Assembly (NCBI GenBank): GCA_013399115.1
Contig: VXAA01003849.1
Coordinates: forward strand, 1,504,685 to 1,568,684
DNA from: Anseranas semipalmata
Lineage: Eukaryota > Chordata > Aves > Anseriformes > Anseranatidae
Length of the DNA: 64,000 nt
Reading direction: 5' to 3'
This document shows positions 38,844 through 52,170 of this stretch, piece after piece. The notes beneath the pieces were generated by a model, which was not told where the DNA came from, did not search any database, and worked only from the letters and a program-made list of their open reading frames with translations. The translations under genes were made by a program, and so were the position numbers. The first letter of the stretch is position 1, and each line of letters opens with the position of its first letter.

Positions 38844-39155
38844 GATTCTATTTTCATTAAGTTTGCAGAGCAAATTTCAAAAGATTATAGGTGAGGTCTT
38901 CAGCTTCCCATTTAAAACACAGTGAATAATGTAAGGACTGAAAGCTGAAAGGTTTGTTTAATGAAATGTTTTCTGTAGGACCTTTGCAAAATTGGGAGGA
39001 TGTTCAGGAAAAAAAGAATAAACTGTGGTAAGAGAAAAGACTTGCAATTAAGATATTTATCTACAGATATGAAGAAATCTCTGTCTGTATCTTCCATTAC
39101 ATTCTCTTTTCATGTTAAGCAAGACTTTCAAATGATTTTTCTTACAAGAACTTCT

Positions 39156-39175
39156 GATATATATATATATATACA
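39156..39175. repeat. (AT)n microsatellite
   Basis: About nine AT units. Confidence 0.96.
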
Positions 39176-39248
39176 TATTTAATTTTATTTTCTTTTACTT
39201 TGTCCCATTTTCTGAACATTTAGCTGGGATAAAGCATCCCAGGATCTG

Positions 39249-39258
39249 TTGTTTTTTG

Positions 39259-39289
<31 letters not shown>

Positions 39290-39290
39290 G
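39249..39290. repeat. (TTTTG)n microsatellite
   Basis: About six TTTTG pentamers bordered by slightly longer T runs. Confidence 0.97.
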
Positions 39291-40849
39291 GAAGTTCTGA
39301 GGATTGACTGTCTCCAGTTAAATTGGAAAAATCTGTACCTCTTACATGCCAAATGCTATACAATACTTTGTCTTTTAAAAATATCGGGTGTTAGGTGCCT
39401 TAGAATGGGCACTCAATGTTAGTGAAGATTTTGACTTTTACACCTCCACACTGCTGCTGCGGAGTGCCGAGCACTGCTGGAATTCCAGGAGGAAAGGAGC
39501 AGTCCTCTCTCCAGAAAGTGTTTGAGTAGTGTGTAGCGTGGGGCCTCATATTAAACAACTCTCTGTCTCCATAACTCTCTGCTTCATTTTCTGTGAGAGG
39601 TATATTGGGCTTTAACTGGATGAATGCTACTGCTACAAGCACAGAGTGAGTGCTAATTCCTGAGGGGGCTATTGGTAGTCTCTTCAGAGCTGTAGTAAAT
39701 AATGACTATGTCCATGAATTACACAGGCGGTTAATGCACTGTGCCTTGTGTTCTCTGTGTGCCCTATCTTGCATTCTAGTTGGTCTACTTTATATTATAC
39801 TACCCTGCAGTTTCAAATGATATTTAGGCAGCCTTTGAAGAAGACCATGAAGAATCTCACAATTGCTCTGCTCTGTTTGATGCATTCAAAAGTGGGGATG
39901 GTTACTCAGAGCTTTACTGAACTATTCCAACATCCTTAACTTTTTCAGCCTGGGAAGAAATCTCATGGGAACTGCTTTGCAACAGAGCCATGGCTTGTGC
40001 TGTTTCACCACTTCCAGTTCCTACCTGAAGCAGGAAGCATGTTGGTGCATGCAAACTTGAGGACACTTTTTCCAAACACTGTCTCTAGCAAAAAGGTGCA
40101 GTTAGAGTTCAGATTAGATTCCAACTACTCTTCTGGTTTGTCTCAGTGAAAGATTTATTCTCTTCTGCTAGCATGAAAAATCACAACAAAGGATGGCACC
40201 CTCTCCAAAAGCAGGGTATACCCTCATATGGAGTGGTATTCACTTTACCTAACTTTACCAGTTAGTTGTCTTCTCTAGGCAGGTTGCCTACATTCCCTCT
40301 GCAGTCAAGGAGAGAGAGGAGCATTTCTAAATGCTGATTCATCCCATTCTGAGTGTCTAATGCAGGTGAGTGAATTGCCCTCTGGATGTGCCTGCCTCTC
40401 ACTTTTTTCTCTGCACAGACTCTAGAGAGAAGCTAGTTAACCAGTTTAGACTAGACACTTGCTTTTTAGATGAATAAAGATACTTGAGATGACTTCTACC
40501 CTCAGGTGTGCATCTGTGTGAGAGAAAAAATATAGGCGATGGGGGAGATAAAACATAGACACAGTCTAAAAGCAGTGTGAGGGCTACCTTACCAGCCTCT
40601 TTATGTGTTTGCATGTCTAGTGTTTGTATGTGTTTTTCTTCACATAATTTTCCTTTACTCTAGGATAACCACAAAAAGGCTCTCTGGGATTCAGAGTAAA
40701 TGATGTTTCTGTTTAGCAACAGGTGAAACTGCCAGCTGTTGGATACTGCAAAATATCCAGCTAGAAAATTACTACCTTCTTGAACATCTCGGGAACGATG
40801 CTTCAAAGCACAGAGTGACATCTTTGTGCGTGGCGCCTTAAGGGTTCCA

Positions 40850-41100
40850 GTGGTTTGGAAATGAAATATCTTCCATAATTCCTGTGATTTGCATGGGAAA
40901 TTGATTTTATTGGATTTATTTGATTAGGAGGCACAAGCGTTCTCCCCAGGGAGTACAAATAAACATGTTACTACAAACAGGATAGATACGGTGATCTAGA
41001 AAGCCAGACATTGGCAGCTCAATGTTAGCAAATTTTACATAACTGCAGTTATTTTACAAAGTTTTGATTACCTGTATCGGTTCGTGGTAGGGACAGAAAA
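40850..41100. other. Candidate conserved non-coding element
   Basis: An octamer ATTTGCAT at 40887-40894 is followed by TTGATTTTATTGGATTTATT, AAATAAACATG (forkhead-like) near 40956 and TTTTGATTACCTG near 41060. The sequence is unique, with no open frame. This is motif-level evidence only. Confidence 0.2.
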
Positions 41101-43621
41101 AACACTTTGAAATGACAACTTGAGTGAAATTTTGGTGGATAAAACCCATCATTTTCAGAAGTACATTCCTACCCTTCAAATCTGTTTTTTTTTTTTTTAT
41201 TTGCTCGAAACCTACAGACACTGCTTTCTCTAACTGATTAACAATTTCCTTTGAAATTTTAACATTTATTATTTATCACTGATTCCCATTTAAAAGCCAA
41301 TTCTTCTCATTTGGTTATGACAGAGCAAAGCTTAAAACTATTACAGTAGCATAGGCCTGTCATCTACAGCAGCTTTAATTGCTTGGGGGTGACGTGTGTA
41401 CTCACACAACAAAGTGTATATACACCAACAAAACTGATCCATATAAGCTGCTAATGCACTATATGGTCTGAGTAACCTGCAAGCCATTGTGTGGGGATGT
41501 CAGTCACCTGGAAATAACTGGGTGATCTGCAGTGTGTCACCTCTTCGTGTGTGCAACCCTCCGTGGTGACCGTATTGTTAGCTTAACAGTCCTGAAAAGC
41601 AAATATTTCTTTCCTTCTGATGTTGTAGAATAGCTAATGGGAACTTCAAAGGTCCACTTGTTAGGGGTCTCTTAATGTCCCAGTGGCTTCACCTGTCTTT
41701 AAAGCACATCAGCTCTGCTGAGATTGCATGAAGAGGCCAGTCTCAGAGGTCGCTTTCAAGCTGACTTAGCTTCCAATGATTAAAAAAAAAAAAAGTGCAT
41801 GAGCTATAAAACAAGAATTAATCTCACCTAAATTTACTGGGTAACAGTCAGGTTTCTGGTCCCAGCTTGTCTGTCAGCCCCTTTTACAGTCAGTGGAGAA
41901 GGAAGTACTCTTCCAGAGTGATGCTTTCAATCTACTTCAGCTGCCCTAGGACCACCTGTTGATCCACTCTCCAAAAGAGCCTTTGCTGTCAGTGACAAAA
42001 TCAGGGCCCTAAAAAAATGGTTTGAACTCATCATAATTGTAAAATTATTTCAGTTCTCTGAAGTAAATCCCACCCTTGCGGTAAGTCTTTCTGTACCTGG
42101 AGCTATAGGGGAAAGGTTTAAGCACCCACTGGCCCTTAGGATTGAGCTGTTGCTACTGCTGCTAAGTGGTAGATATGTCTTCCAAGGTTTGCAAAACTGG
42201 GCTTAAATGTCATGAAATTTTATACTTCTCAAGATGCCGGAGAAATTCCTCATAAAAATGTTACTGTAGTAGTAGGGCATATGAAATTTAGAGATGAGAT
42301 ACAGGGGAACGAGGCAAAAGTTATATGAGTTGGGACTTAGCTCACCTAAACTGTGATGTCTGCAATGGTGAGCAATGTGTCTGAGCTACTGGTGTTCAAA
42401 GTTAGTGGAAAGAATAGGCTGGAGTTCCCTTCCCTCATGTAGATGTCTGATAGCACCTTAGTAATGACTGCTACTTTCCAATGATTGTGAAAGAAGTCTA
42501 GGATGAATAGCTCAGATATAGACATATATACTTCACATTTTTAAATTTAGTAAGAATCCTGTGCATATGATTTCTTTGTCAAAAGATTGTATTTCAATTT
42601 TTGTGATTTTTTTTTTAATCATTGTTGTCTACCCACTTCTAGGTGCAGAGTGACAAATTGATGACCACTACTAAAAAATTAATCAGGCCAATATTAATAT
42701 GTTTTTACATATAAGACTTGAAAAGACTTGAAAATGAATCATTCTTATTTTTATATTTAGATTTCCAGCTTTTGGGGAAAAGGACTATTGTCTGCTAAGT
42801 CCAAAGTCAAGGATAATGTAGCTGGAAAAATAGAAAGTTCTTCTGTTATACAGTAATTTAACTGGAAGATTTTTGGTTTGGAGAAATGTCATTATTTGCA
42901 TACGTGTTTCTATTCACATAAAACCACAAACTCAAGAAAACAGCTTCTTATTAGATGGAACGGAGACTCCTTCTGTAGGAATTGATATTTCTCTGTGTAG
43001 TCGTTACTTTTACAATCCTTATTTGGTATATTTAATAATTCTAATTGCTGTAGTAACGATAGTGTAGAATTTCTTAGACATCACTCAGACTTCTGTGTGT
43101 TTCAAATCTCAACCAGAAAATCGAAGTTCTTTTTAGAAAAAAATCCAAAAACAAAGGGAAAAAAATACCGGTGAATGTGAGAATCTCATGCCTTTTTATT
43201 TTTGAATTGAAATCAATCAACCTTGACTGTGATACTCTAATGAATGTGCATTAAAGGAAATTCCACTCTAAACTCAGCATTTAGAAGTATGATGATGCAT
43301 TGGTCCCAGGAGGACAAAGAATCTAGACAGACAGAAGTGCTGAGTATAGAAATCTCACAATTGTTGAGCATTTTACTTGAATCTCCCAGAGCAAAATTAG
43401 TCAGTGTAACTCCATGAACTTCACAGAGTTTGCTTTGGGCACACATGTCCCAGATAAGAAACAAGCCTTACAACAAGAAAATGTGACACTTATTCATTAC
43501 ACTTATTCATAACACTAAACTTGGTGGGTTCACTCACCCCAGCATCACTTGCCTTGGAGTGTCTCGAGCTTTGCCCAGAAAGACAAAAATAATTCTTCCC
43601 TCATATTAGCTGAAGACAAAC
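41101..43621. other. Unique non-coding DNA, no gene seen
   Basis: A+T-rich unique sequence. A 14-base direct duplication (ACACTTATTCAT) occurs near 43486-43512. The only openings are 64-75 codons. Confidence 0.65.
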
Positions 43622-44020
43622 ATGGCTGCTCAGGGTTCAGATTATACCATGTCATACGTCCTGTGCTGGAAATCACAAAGTGTTGTCCCCATGCATTTGG
43701 AGTTAGTTCTGACTAGTTTATGCTCTGAACTAGGAACATTCACAGTGTTATACTTTATTATTCTCCATCAAAATCTACCTTCACATTTTCTCTTTCCTTG
43801 CCACCCAACCTTTTTGGACGGCAGACTGCTTGTCTGCTGGAAATGCTTCTACGGAATGGGTTCCATGCCACTGCTTCTTTATAGTCCTGTGGCTATCTGC
43901 CTGCCTACAGCCATCTTATACCTAGTTTTTAAGCTTTTGAGGGTCTTTGCTAAGACCATCATGAAGTGTAGAGAACCACTGTCCATGGCTAGAATTTTCA
44001 AGCAATACAGATGTAAATAA
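43622..44020 (+). other. Unassigned 132-codon open reading frame
   Basis: This opening starts with a true ATG in a good Kozak context (A at -3, G at +4). It has a hydrophobic segment near residues 33-50 (LGTFTVLYFIILH) and another near residues 83-105 (MPLLLYSPVAICLPTAILYL). It ends in a TAA that overlaps an AATAAA hexamer (44019-44024). I recognise no family, no signal of conservation and no splice context. By length, one such opening in 64 kb of A+T-rich DNA is only mildly unexpected. It may be chance, or the open part of a lineage-specific transcript. Confidence 0.2.
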
Positions 44021-44636
44021 TAAACATCTTTTATCTGTATGGAAAGGTAGTATTCTTATAGTGGTTTTGGTCCTCTACAGTTGCAGCACTGTCTCATCCA
44101 GCACGCTCTTAGTTATCATCATGTTTAAATCCCAAGACAACAGAAAACAAATCAGCAAAAACCTTTCAAATAAATAGAATGACACAACCCTCACCAAGGT
44201 GCTAGAAAACAAGCCCATAGCTTTTGCTGAGTTTCATCTACACTTAGCATTTTTGCCATGACTAATCCATTCTTTCGCTCTAAATTTGCCATGGCAAAAT
44301 GACACGCCTGGATCTTTATATTGAAGACCAAACATAGCTAAACCCTTCACACGTGCTGTCAGGGAGCTACTTGATTTCAACTCCAGAAAGGTCATGACAG
44401 AATGGTCAGAATACAGAACAGCCTTGGGATAGAAGGAAGTGACATAGTGTTATGCAGATATCACCCTTTTCACTTGTTGTGCATGAAATTACAGTATCTA
44501 TGTGCATCATTCTATAATAAGACCAAACCATATGGACAGATTTTAACCTCCCTCCCATAGCAAAATCGTAGCACGCCACAGTAATTCTCAACTTCTTTAA
44601 GTCTTGCAGTTACTGTATTTCAAACACTAGAGTGCT

Positions 44637-44637
<1 letters not shown>

Positions 44638-44722
<85 letters not shown>
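44638..44722. repeat. Very long T homopolymer, 85 bases with one CC
   Basis: 43 T (44638-44680), CC (44681-44682), then 40 T (44683-44722). It is the longest homopolymer in the window. Its exact length should be treated as unreliable. Confidence 0.98.
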
Positions 44723-46513
44723 CCTATTGCTTAGCTGGTTTTGTCAGTCTCATACAGAATTCTTTAAGAATAATTCCACATCAAACTCTTTAAACTTGAA
44801 CTGGCAAACAACAGGAGAAAGACTGATATTTAACCTCTTACACACCCATGATAGAAAGTCATGTGCAACGAATAGATGTGGTTACTTGGCCTTCCATCTG
44901 TTCTATTTTTCCAGAAAAATGAAAACCATGATCCTGGACACTTCTGTGGTTGCTTGATTTGACATATGTTCCCAGTTTCTGTGAAAGAAGGCAAAGTACA
45001 AATGAAGTTGATTAGATCCTCTCCTTTGCCAAGTCCACTTCTGCTCAGACTATGGAGCTAGGGATCTTTACTCCAAATATGTAGCAGAATATACAAGCCA
45101 GAATCTTGCAATGTGTAAAAGTTTGGAGCTTTTTTATGACCTTTCTGTTGATTAAGTTTCTGTGATGATAATGAGATAATAAATTAGCTCTGGTAATTAT
45201 GAAGTAAGAGTTAAACCTGCCCAGCTTGTACAGCAGTACAGAACAGCCTAATATTTCCTCTGCCTTGGAGATACTGTGTGTTCCCACCACAACCCTGTGT
45301 CTTGGCTGCAGCTCCTTCTGGGACATGCCATCCACCTCCACAAGAAGCCCACCTTTCCCTGAGGACTGTAGTTGCTGCTGAAAGCTGCATATGTATTAGT
45401 CTCCTGATAGCATGGAAAGCGTATGGCACCTTCAAATTGTGCTGTCACAGATGGTTCATTGGACAAGTCTCCTGCCCTGGCTTGTGACCGAAGGAGAAAT
45501 TTATGTTTCTTACATTTTTCCTATAGCTGCTCAACAGAGGTTAGGACAGAGCCCCAGGCATGTTCTAAAGCTTCACTAATGTTTTCCATATCTGCAGAAA
45601 TAGGGCCAAGTCTGAGTCCCTTCGCAGTCCGTGGTGAAACTCACTTTGACTATTGGGACAGATACTTGGCCTATGTTCCTTACTTTGCATTATTTTATCT
45701 GGTAGTCCCTAGTGCTTGAGGAATAAACCATTAAGACCGGATTTATATATCCCCTAAGGAAGAATGGGAAGTAACTCAGAATATAGAGAAAAAGAAAAAA
45801 AGAAAATAAAAAAAAATGTTTTATCATGGCGCTGACAACCTACACAGGAGAGAAATAGAGTAGCTGGGCTGTATTTTCTATCCCAGAGGAGGCGGTGAGG
45901 GAATCTCAGCAGCAGGCTTGGCAGGCTCTGCTGCGAGGCAGGGTGGAGCAGCCTTGCTGGGTCACACGGTGAGCAGCACAAACTTGTAAACTTCTTCCTC
46001 CTTCAGAACATACCAAACCAGTGAAAGCATGCGTGGCCTTAAGCTCAACTGGCCACGGCAGTGAAATACTTTCTGCGATAGTTTGCTTTGCTTTCTTCGC
46101 TCTCATTTTCTTTCTTGATGGTGAGTTTAAACTTAATAAAAAGGATTATTTTACTTAGATTGCGTAGTGTGCAATTTTATCACTACCCCTTCTCAAGTGG
46201 GAGACCTAATTAGATCCACCTTGACTAGCCTGCTGCTGTAAGACATCTAAACTGAGGTAATACTTGCACACCAGGGCAGCAAAGCCAAGCACACACTGAA
46301 GGATGGAGAGCTGGCAACACAGGAGGTGGGACTGTGAGGCTGCCAGTGTCCGTCTTCCTTACACCTAACACACTGCATATGCTGCTTTCCTGAAAGTTAC
46401 AAAATGTAGTTGGCTTATTTTCTACAGTGGGCCCTCTGTTCCTGCACATCTTGATTCAAGTACTACTAATAGGGTAGGATTTTTTGGTGTTAAGTTTCTT
46501 TTTTCTTTTTTTT

Positions 46514-46568
<55 letters not shown>

Positions 46569-49240
46569 TTGTTGTTTTTGTTTTCCTGTCTGCATTGATT
46601 ATCTTCTCTTTGGAGCTGCATGAGCTCACTCAAGAGTGCAAATCCCATTCTAAGGGCTGGTCACCAGGAATACAGTACAAGACATCAATTACTGCTAGGA
46701 TCGAATAGTCAACTTCATTTGACCAAGCAGTTGGTCCTATCGCTCAAATCAATGATGATGGCACTGCAGAGGAAACTAGGAAGAGTATTTTTAGGGTTTT
46801 TAGAAAGTGATCAAGCTATCACAAGCCTCAAGATGACTAGCTCTTCCAAAGCAACCATTTTCTGAACTTGTATAGTGAATTTACACTCTGTCCTGGCTCA
46901 GGTAGGGAAGTCTACACAATGTGTAAGGGCTCCTTGGGCAGGAGGTTTCACCACCCACTTGGGTAGGTGTCTCAGAGCACCTATTGTGTGACTACAGACC
47001 CATGGAGCTCTGTCTGACCCTGGACTGCAGCTCTTCTGGCTTCACAGTTTCTCTCACCATTAGTGCCAGAGTGTCTGAACACTTCTTGTAGGTATATGTG
47101 GGCAATAAAATATGTGAGGCTTTTCTTTTTTTTCCTTAAATGTGCATGTTCTTCAGGGAAGGCAGATGCGAAGATTTATGCCTTGCACTTGAAGCTGAAT
47201 GGGCTTATGTTTACTGTAGACCTTAGAGACTTTAGGTGTCTTCACTGTCTCCTACTAAGCTCCCAGGAAGTCCCATCTTTCACCCAGAAGAGCTTTGCCT
47301 CCTCAGAGAAAGTCCTGCTCCGTTAGGAGATCAGAGCTGTTGTCAATGACTGAGTCCTCAGACTGGACTTGCTTTTCTCTCTGAAGCCTGCACAGAGCAA
47401 ACAACAAAAATGCAGTCAATATGCCCAGCATCGACCCTGAATATCCTGTTTAATTGAGACCCTGTTAATGAAGATTCTCTCTGCTCTCTCTGCTGATGTC
47501 CTGCATCCAAGTAATCTCATCTGCACTGCAGCTGATATTTCTATGAAAGAAGCAGGAGATTTCCTTGTTCCAAGTACTTCTGCTATCAGTTGAAAGCAAG
47601 CAGGGATATCAACTGCGAAGTTTTGCTGATCACTTACAGCTGCAATTTTGTTTTGGAATATGTGTCTTTCTAAACAAGCAGAGGGATTAATTTTCATATC
47701 TGAAAAGATTTACTACCTGCAATTTTGTATTGAAGTAGTAATATTTTTGATCTATCTTGGAGTGAGTGTTTCAGTTCATATTTTTAAAGGCTGTGAGAAA
47801 GCCAGAAATCATGGCAATAAAATAAAGCTGTTTGCTACTCAGAGCAGAGTGTTAATAAATATCATGGATAAGGGAATAATTCAGTGATTATATTAACAAA
47901 ACATTCCTGTGTCAAGGGCAGGACTGAGGTACTAGTTTTTGTTATTTCATGTTGGTAGTGAACCTGCCTACAGAAAAATTGAAAGAGGGACTGATATTGC
48001 CTTGCAGATTAACATGGAGATGGGCATGGGGATGGAAATTAATGTCATGTTTTGCAGCCATGCTGCTGTCCAGTCAAGACAGGCTATTTTTATACTATTA
48101 AACAAAGTGGTCCACAGCTTGTCCTCTGCCCCTTAGGGCAAACAGCCTGATGTCACTTGTCTGTACAGTCAGCACCTTGACCATAGCAGAATAAGGTGGC
48201 CTCCAAGTCCCCCTGACATTGCCTAGGCACGGTATGGGGCAGCGCTGCTCGGCCCAGGCCAAAACCCAGGTCAGAGCAGTGTCATCACTGGAGGGGCATG
48301 GGCAGCCTGTGTCAGTCTCAGGGGCAGCCTGTGACAACCTCAGGCCTGGGCCCTGGCCCTCTTCCATGTGCTGATATATCATGACCAAGGAGATCCAACA
48401 TAGTGTGCTGAGGTCCAGAATGACTGCATTAAAAACATTCTTTCCCTACCACTTCGAGCTTCTTAGTGCAGTGGATATTGATTTCTGCATTTGTTTGCTG
48501 TTTTTCAGCCAGCAAAGCCACTGCGAATGTGCTTCATTTCCACCTTCATTTGCATCACTGGTGACAATCTATATGTTATATATTGACATTCAACATATAA
48601 ACTCACACACAGCTTAGATTAATTTACCTACTGGAATTTACCTTCAGCCACAGTTCTAAGATGGGTATTTACAAGAGCCACTTTTCTAAGACAGTCTAAG
48701 TGTCCTCCTGCAATGAATGGAAAGAGAAATATACGGAGTCCTCAGGAGTAAGTAAAAATAAGTAAAGCTGGGCTTTTGCTCTGAAATAATGCTCTGAATG
48801 AGCTTATCCTTCTCCATCAATATAACAGAGAGCAAAAAGGAGATTAACTTGGTTAGCTGAGGTTAACCTCACATGTCCTGGGATACTGAGCATCCCTCAT
48901 TGCTGCTTTCTCCACAAGAAGATTCACAACATAATTGCTGTTCGTTACATTTTGTGTACCATATTTCACATTACTGTTATTTTGCACTTACTGGGGTCAC
49001 ATTGCCAAAATGAATTAATAAAACCACTGTTCACAGGCCCATCATCTCATGAGCAGCTCCAGCTGAATCGCTTGCCTCTGATGCTTGTCTTTGGAATCCT
49101 TAGTGTACTTCTACCAGTATAGATAAATGGGGTTACTTATGTGAAAAAATGCTCCCCAGAGGGAAGAGAAGGTTCACAGTCAGACTTTTAGCTTATTGTA
49201 TGTGCTCAGAGCTAAGTACTTTGCTGAAGAGACAGAATCC
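44723..49240. other. Unique non-coding DNA with a G+C-rich patch, no gene seen
   Basis: It contains the 52-base T run at 46516 and a G+C-rich patch with several CpGs at about 48140-48365. Overlapping openings at 45045-45487 and 45754-46106 on opposite strands show no family. The 96-codon minus opening at 48098-48388 is an effect of the G+C-rich patch. Confidence 0.6.
46501..46577. repeat. Very long T homopolymer, 52 bases, in a T/C and T/G tract
   Basis: A TTTTC/TTTCC lead-in, an unbroken run of 52 T at 46516-46567, then GTTGTTGTTTTTG. It has the same orientation as the run at 44638-44722. Confidence 0.98.
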
Positions 49241-49256
49241 TTTTTTTTTTTTTTTT
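49241..49256. repeat. T homopolymer, 16 bases
   Basis: A pure T run in unique DNA. Confidence 0.97.
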
Positions 49257-50350
49257 CCTTTGGATTATCTGATTGTAAAAATATTTTAATTTTATACCCT
49301 TAGGCCTGTTATGCATTTAGCAAAATTGTTTAGTAACAGTAGTAAATCTGAATATAACACATGAAGTAAAAAGAGAAAAGAATGATTCTGAAAGCAGAAA
49401 AATATTTTGAAAGGTATTTCTCATACTGCGTACAATATTCTTTTAATTGCATGTGATTAGCTGGATAAGATCTCCCCTGATGAAAACAGAAGTTTTTCAT
49501 TAAGAAGAGAGGTGTGACATGCTATGCAGAGGGAGACACAACTCAGCATGACAGTTCAGCCCATAGATGAAGGAGAGGATATTATTCAAGTCAACTGTAT
49601 GAAACTAAATCTCTAAACAACAACATTAAAATTTCCCATGGTGGTATCAAGGAGAAGATAACCAGCCCTAACAAGAGGGCATAGTCTTCTCAACCTTATC
49701 ACCTTTGACATAACTGGATGCTAGCCACCGAGTCATTTCTTTAACTTTCTACATGTATGTATATGTGGGCATTTCTGTGTGTCTTCTTCTATCCAAACAC
49801 TGCTTGTATTATGAGTCTTATGGAATCCTATGGATTTCAAAGTAGTGCATTTAATAGCATTAATAAAGACTGCCACAAAATTGACATTTTTTACCAGTTT
49901 TATAGATTTCCACTTTATTTTTATGTCTGACACTTACCATGGCTTGATGGATAATGTTACAGTGACAGTAAGTAGCATTGAGAGAAGAAAGACTGCTTGT
50001 GTAAAACACGGGTTATTTGCATGGCTCATCTGTTGGATGCCTCTCCAGAACTGGCTCCAGATTGTAATCTTCTTCACACGATAATCAAAGGGTCATGTGA
50101 ACTGTGTGCAGCTGGATTTTACCTTGCAGGTTTAGCCTACACAGAATCACAAGGATTATGTACAAGTGGTGCTTATTGCAGTCCTCTGAAGAATTTTTAC
50201 TACGTTCAGATTTTGTGGGGTTTTTGACTTCAGATTTGTTTTCAATAGTTATCCACAATGGTTACAGGTGTTTCATTTGCAACAGCTGCAAGCCAAACAA
50301 AGAAGTCACTTACAGAGCATACAGAGGTTCTGGTATTGGGCAGCAAAAGA

Positions 50351-50372
50351 AAAAAAAAAAAAAAAAAAAAAA
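50351..50372. repeat. A homopolymer, 22 bases
   Basis: A pure A run after CAGCAAAAG. Confidence 0.98.
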
Positions 50373-50748
50373 TCATAGGGAAGAGGCTGCCCACCTTAAC
50401 AGCCTGATTTTATAGTAAGACTTTGCAATAGCCTAACAGGTCAAAGTGTATTGCCTGTATCCAGGTGCTTGGGCATCACAGTAACGAGTGCCAGGGAAAT
50501 GCTGAAAATTTATAATAACTTGCAGTGCAAAAAGAGGATGGGAAAAAAATCAGAAGCATCATTTCAGTGATCTCATTCCTTATTATTTGCTGTAGAGCTG
50601 CCCAAACCAGTCTGCCTGCGAGATTGTAGCTGCCAGGACCATGGAAAACTAAGCCTAAAACTTTGCAGAGTGGAGTAGATTGCAGATATTCTTGTGGAAA
50701 TGCTCATTTGTTTCTTATAGAAGGATGGTTTGACTGAAAGTTCCTGGG

Positions 50749-50762
50749 AAAAAAAAAAAAAA
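50749..50762. repeat. A homopolymer, 14 bases
   Basis: A pure A run. Confidence 0.95.
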
Positions 50763-51979
50763 GATTATTCTCTTTTTTTGCAGCTGATTTTGGCTAGCAG
50801 ACAGGGTTCCACCAAGATCTTATCCCAAGCTTTGTATTGAAACACAGTTGAGGAAAGCTCTATGTATTCATATGTAAAAATGATTAGTCAACAGTATGAT
50901 GATTCACCATACTGGATCTACTATGTTTTACAAAGTTCAGCTCGTGACCTTTTCAATGTAAATATGATGCGATGGAAATGTACAAGACATCTACATTAAG
51001 CCTTGAATTCAGTCATGTTACTTTCAGCTGGAGGTTTGATGAGTTCTGTGAAAACTGCAATGAACAAAGAACATTCACATGGCTGAAGGGTGCTGTGCTC
51101 TTCCCCAGGGCACAGCTTGTCCAAGTGCTTCTCCCCCAGGCTCTGAGCACGGCTTGTAGGGTCCACGTCTTAGTACAAATCCATGAATGAGCTTGAAATA
51201 CAGCAAATGGGGGTATTATTTTTCTTTAAATTATAATTTTCTTTAACGTTATTACTAATATCTTCATTTACTAGAATTAACCGAAAACAAGAAACAAAGA
51301 CATGTGAATGTAGAAATCAGGGCAGTTAACGAGGTGAATATATGCATTTTTTTCAGGGGAAGTTTCTCTGTGAGTTTGTCTAACCTACACACCTGCTTAA
51401 GTAATTGAGACTAAAGTTTATCTGGCTTTATTTGTTCTTTTCATTGCCACCTTTACTTATTCCCAAAAGAATATTTGGCATTTGAGATGAACTCATCTTA
51501 ATGAAAATTGCTGGGCAGAATTCCGAACTTATATACACTGCTGCACATCTAAATTAACTCCATTTATGCTTTGTACAGCCTCATGTTACCTAGATCAAAA
51601 TGTCACTTATTGCTATTCAACTAAGAACCTGACTTTTTCTTCTATGCAGGTTAATGAAAGTTTTTCTGTGAGTCTGGGGAGATGTTACGTTATTTTAAGC
51701 CCAAATACAAAAACACTTAAAATGAGCTTCTAAAGCTGCTTTGTTCCCATATTAAAGAAATAATTTTCCATGGATCGATCTCAATTATTTGCAGTTACAG
51801 CCATAGAAGGTTCAGCACTGGTGATGTGTCCTTACCAGATACTCATAATTTGCTCCAGACTATTGAGTAATCTTGCATCATTTTTCCCTTGATTTTGTTA
51901 CTGGAATACTATTTTTTTCACTAAGATCTCAGGAAGTATCAGCATATTCATGCTTATGAATATAAGCTGTCCTGCTTTC

Positions 51980-52170
51980 CAGCAAAATATTAATTAATTA
52001 TTCAGATTTTATTTTGTTTTTGTTCTTTATCACTACGGCATTTTTAAAGGAGCAGAGCAATGACATACAAATAATAATTGCTCACAAGTCACTGATATTT
52101 GTAAGATTAGTAGCAGTTTTATCTAAATATGTGATTGTCTAATCAGATTTAAATTAAGTGGAACTGGGTG
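51980..52170. other. Homeodomain/NKX-motif-rich stretch
   Basis: ATTAATTAATTATT, ATAATAATTGC and an NKX2-type TTAAGTGG (near 52154) lie close together in unique DNA without an open frame. A regulatory role is only a possibility. Confidence 0.15.

Larger units (their letters stand above)
37961..40849. other. Unique non-coding DNA, no gene seen
   Basis: It holds the A run at 38827, the AT repeat at 39156 and the TTTTG repeat at 39249. The 80-codon minus opening at 39400-39642 has no signature. Confidence 0.68.

Noticed and set aside
50139..50160. ACAGAATCACAAGG resembling an inverted CR1 3' end
   Set aside because: The expected GGTTGGAAGGGACC-type block does not follow, so the octamer-like match is chance.
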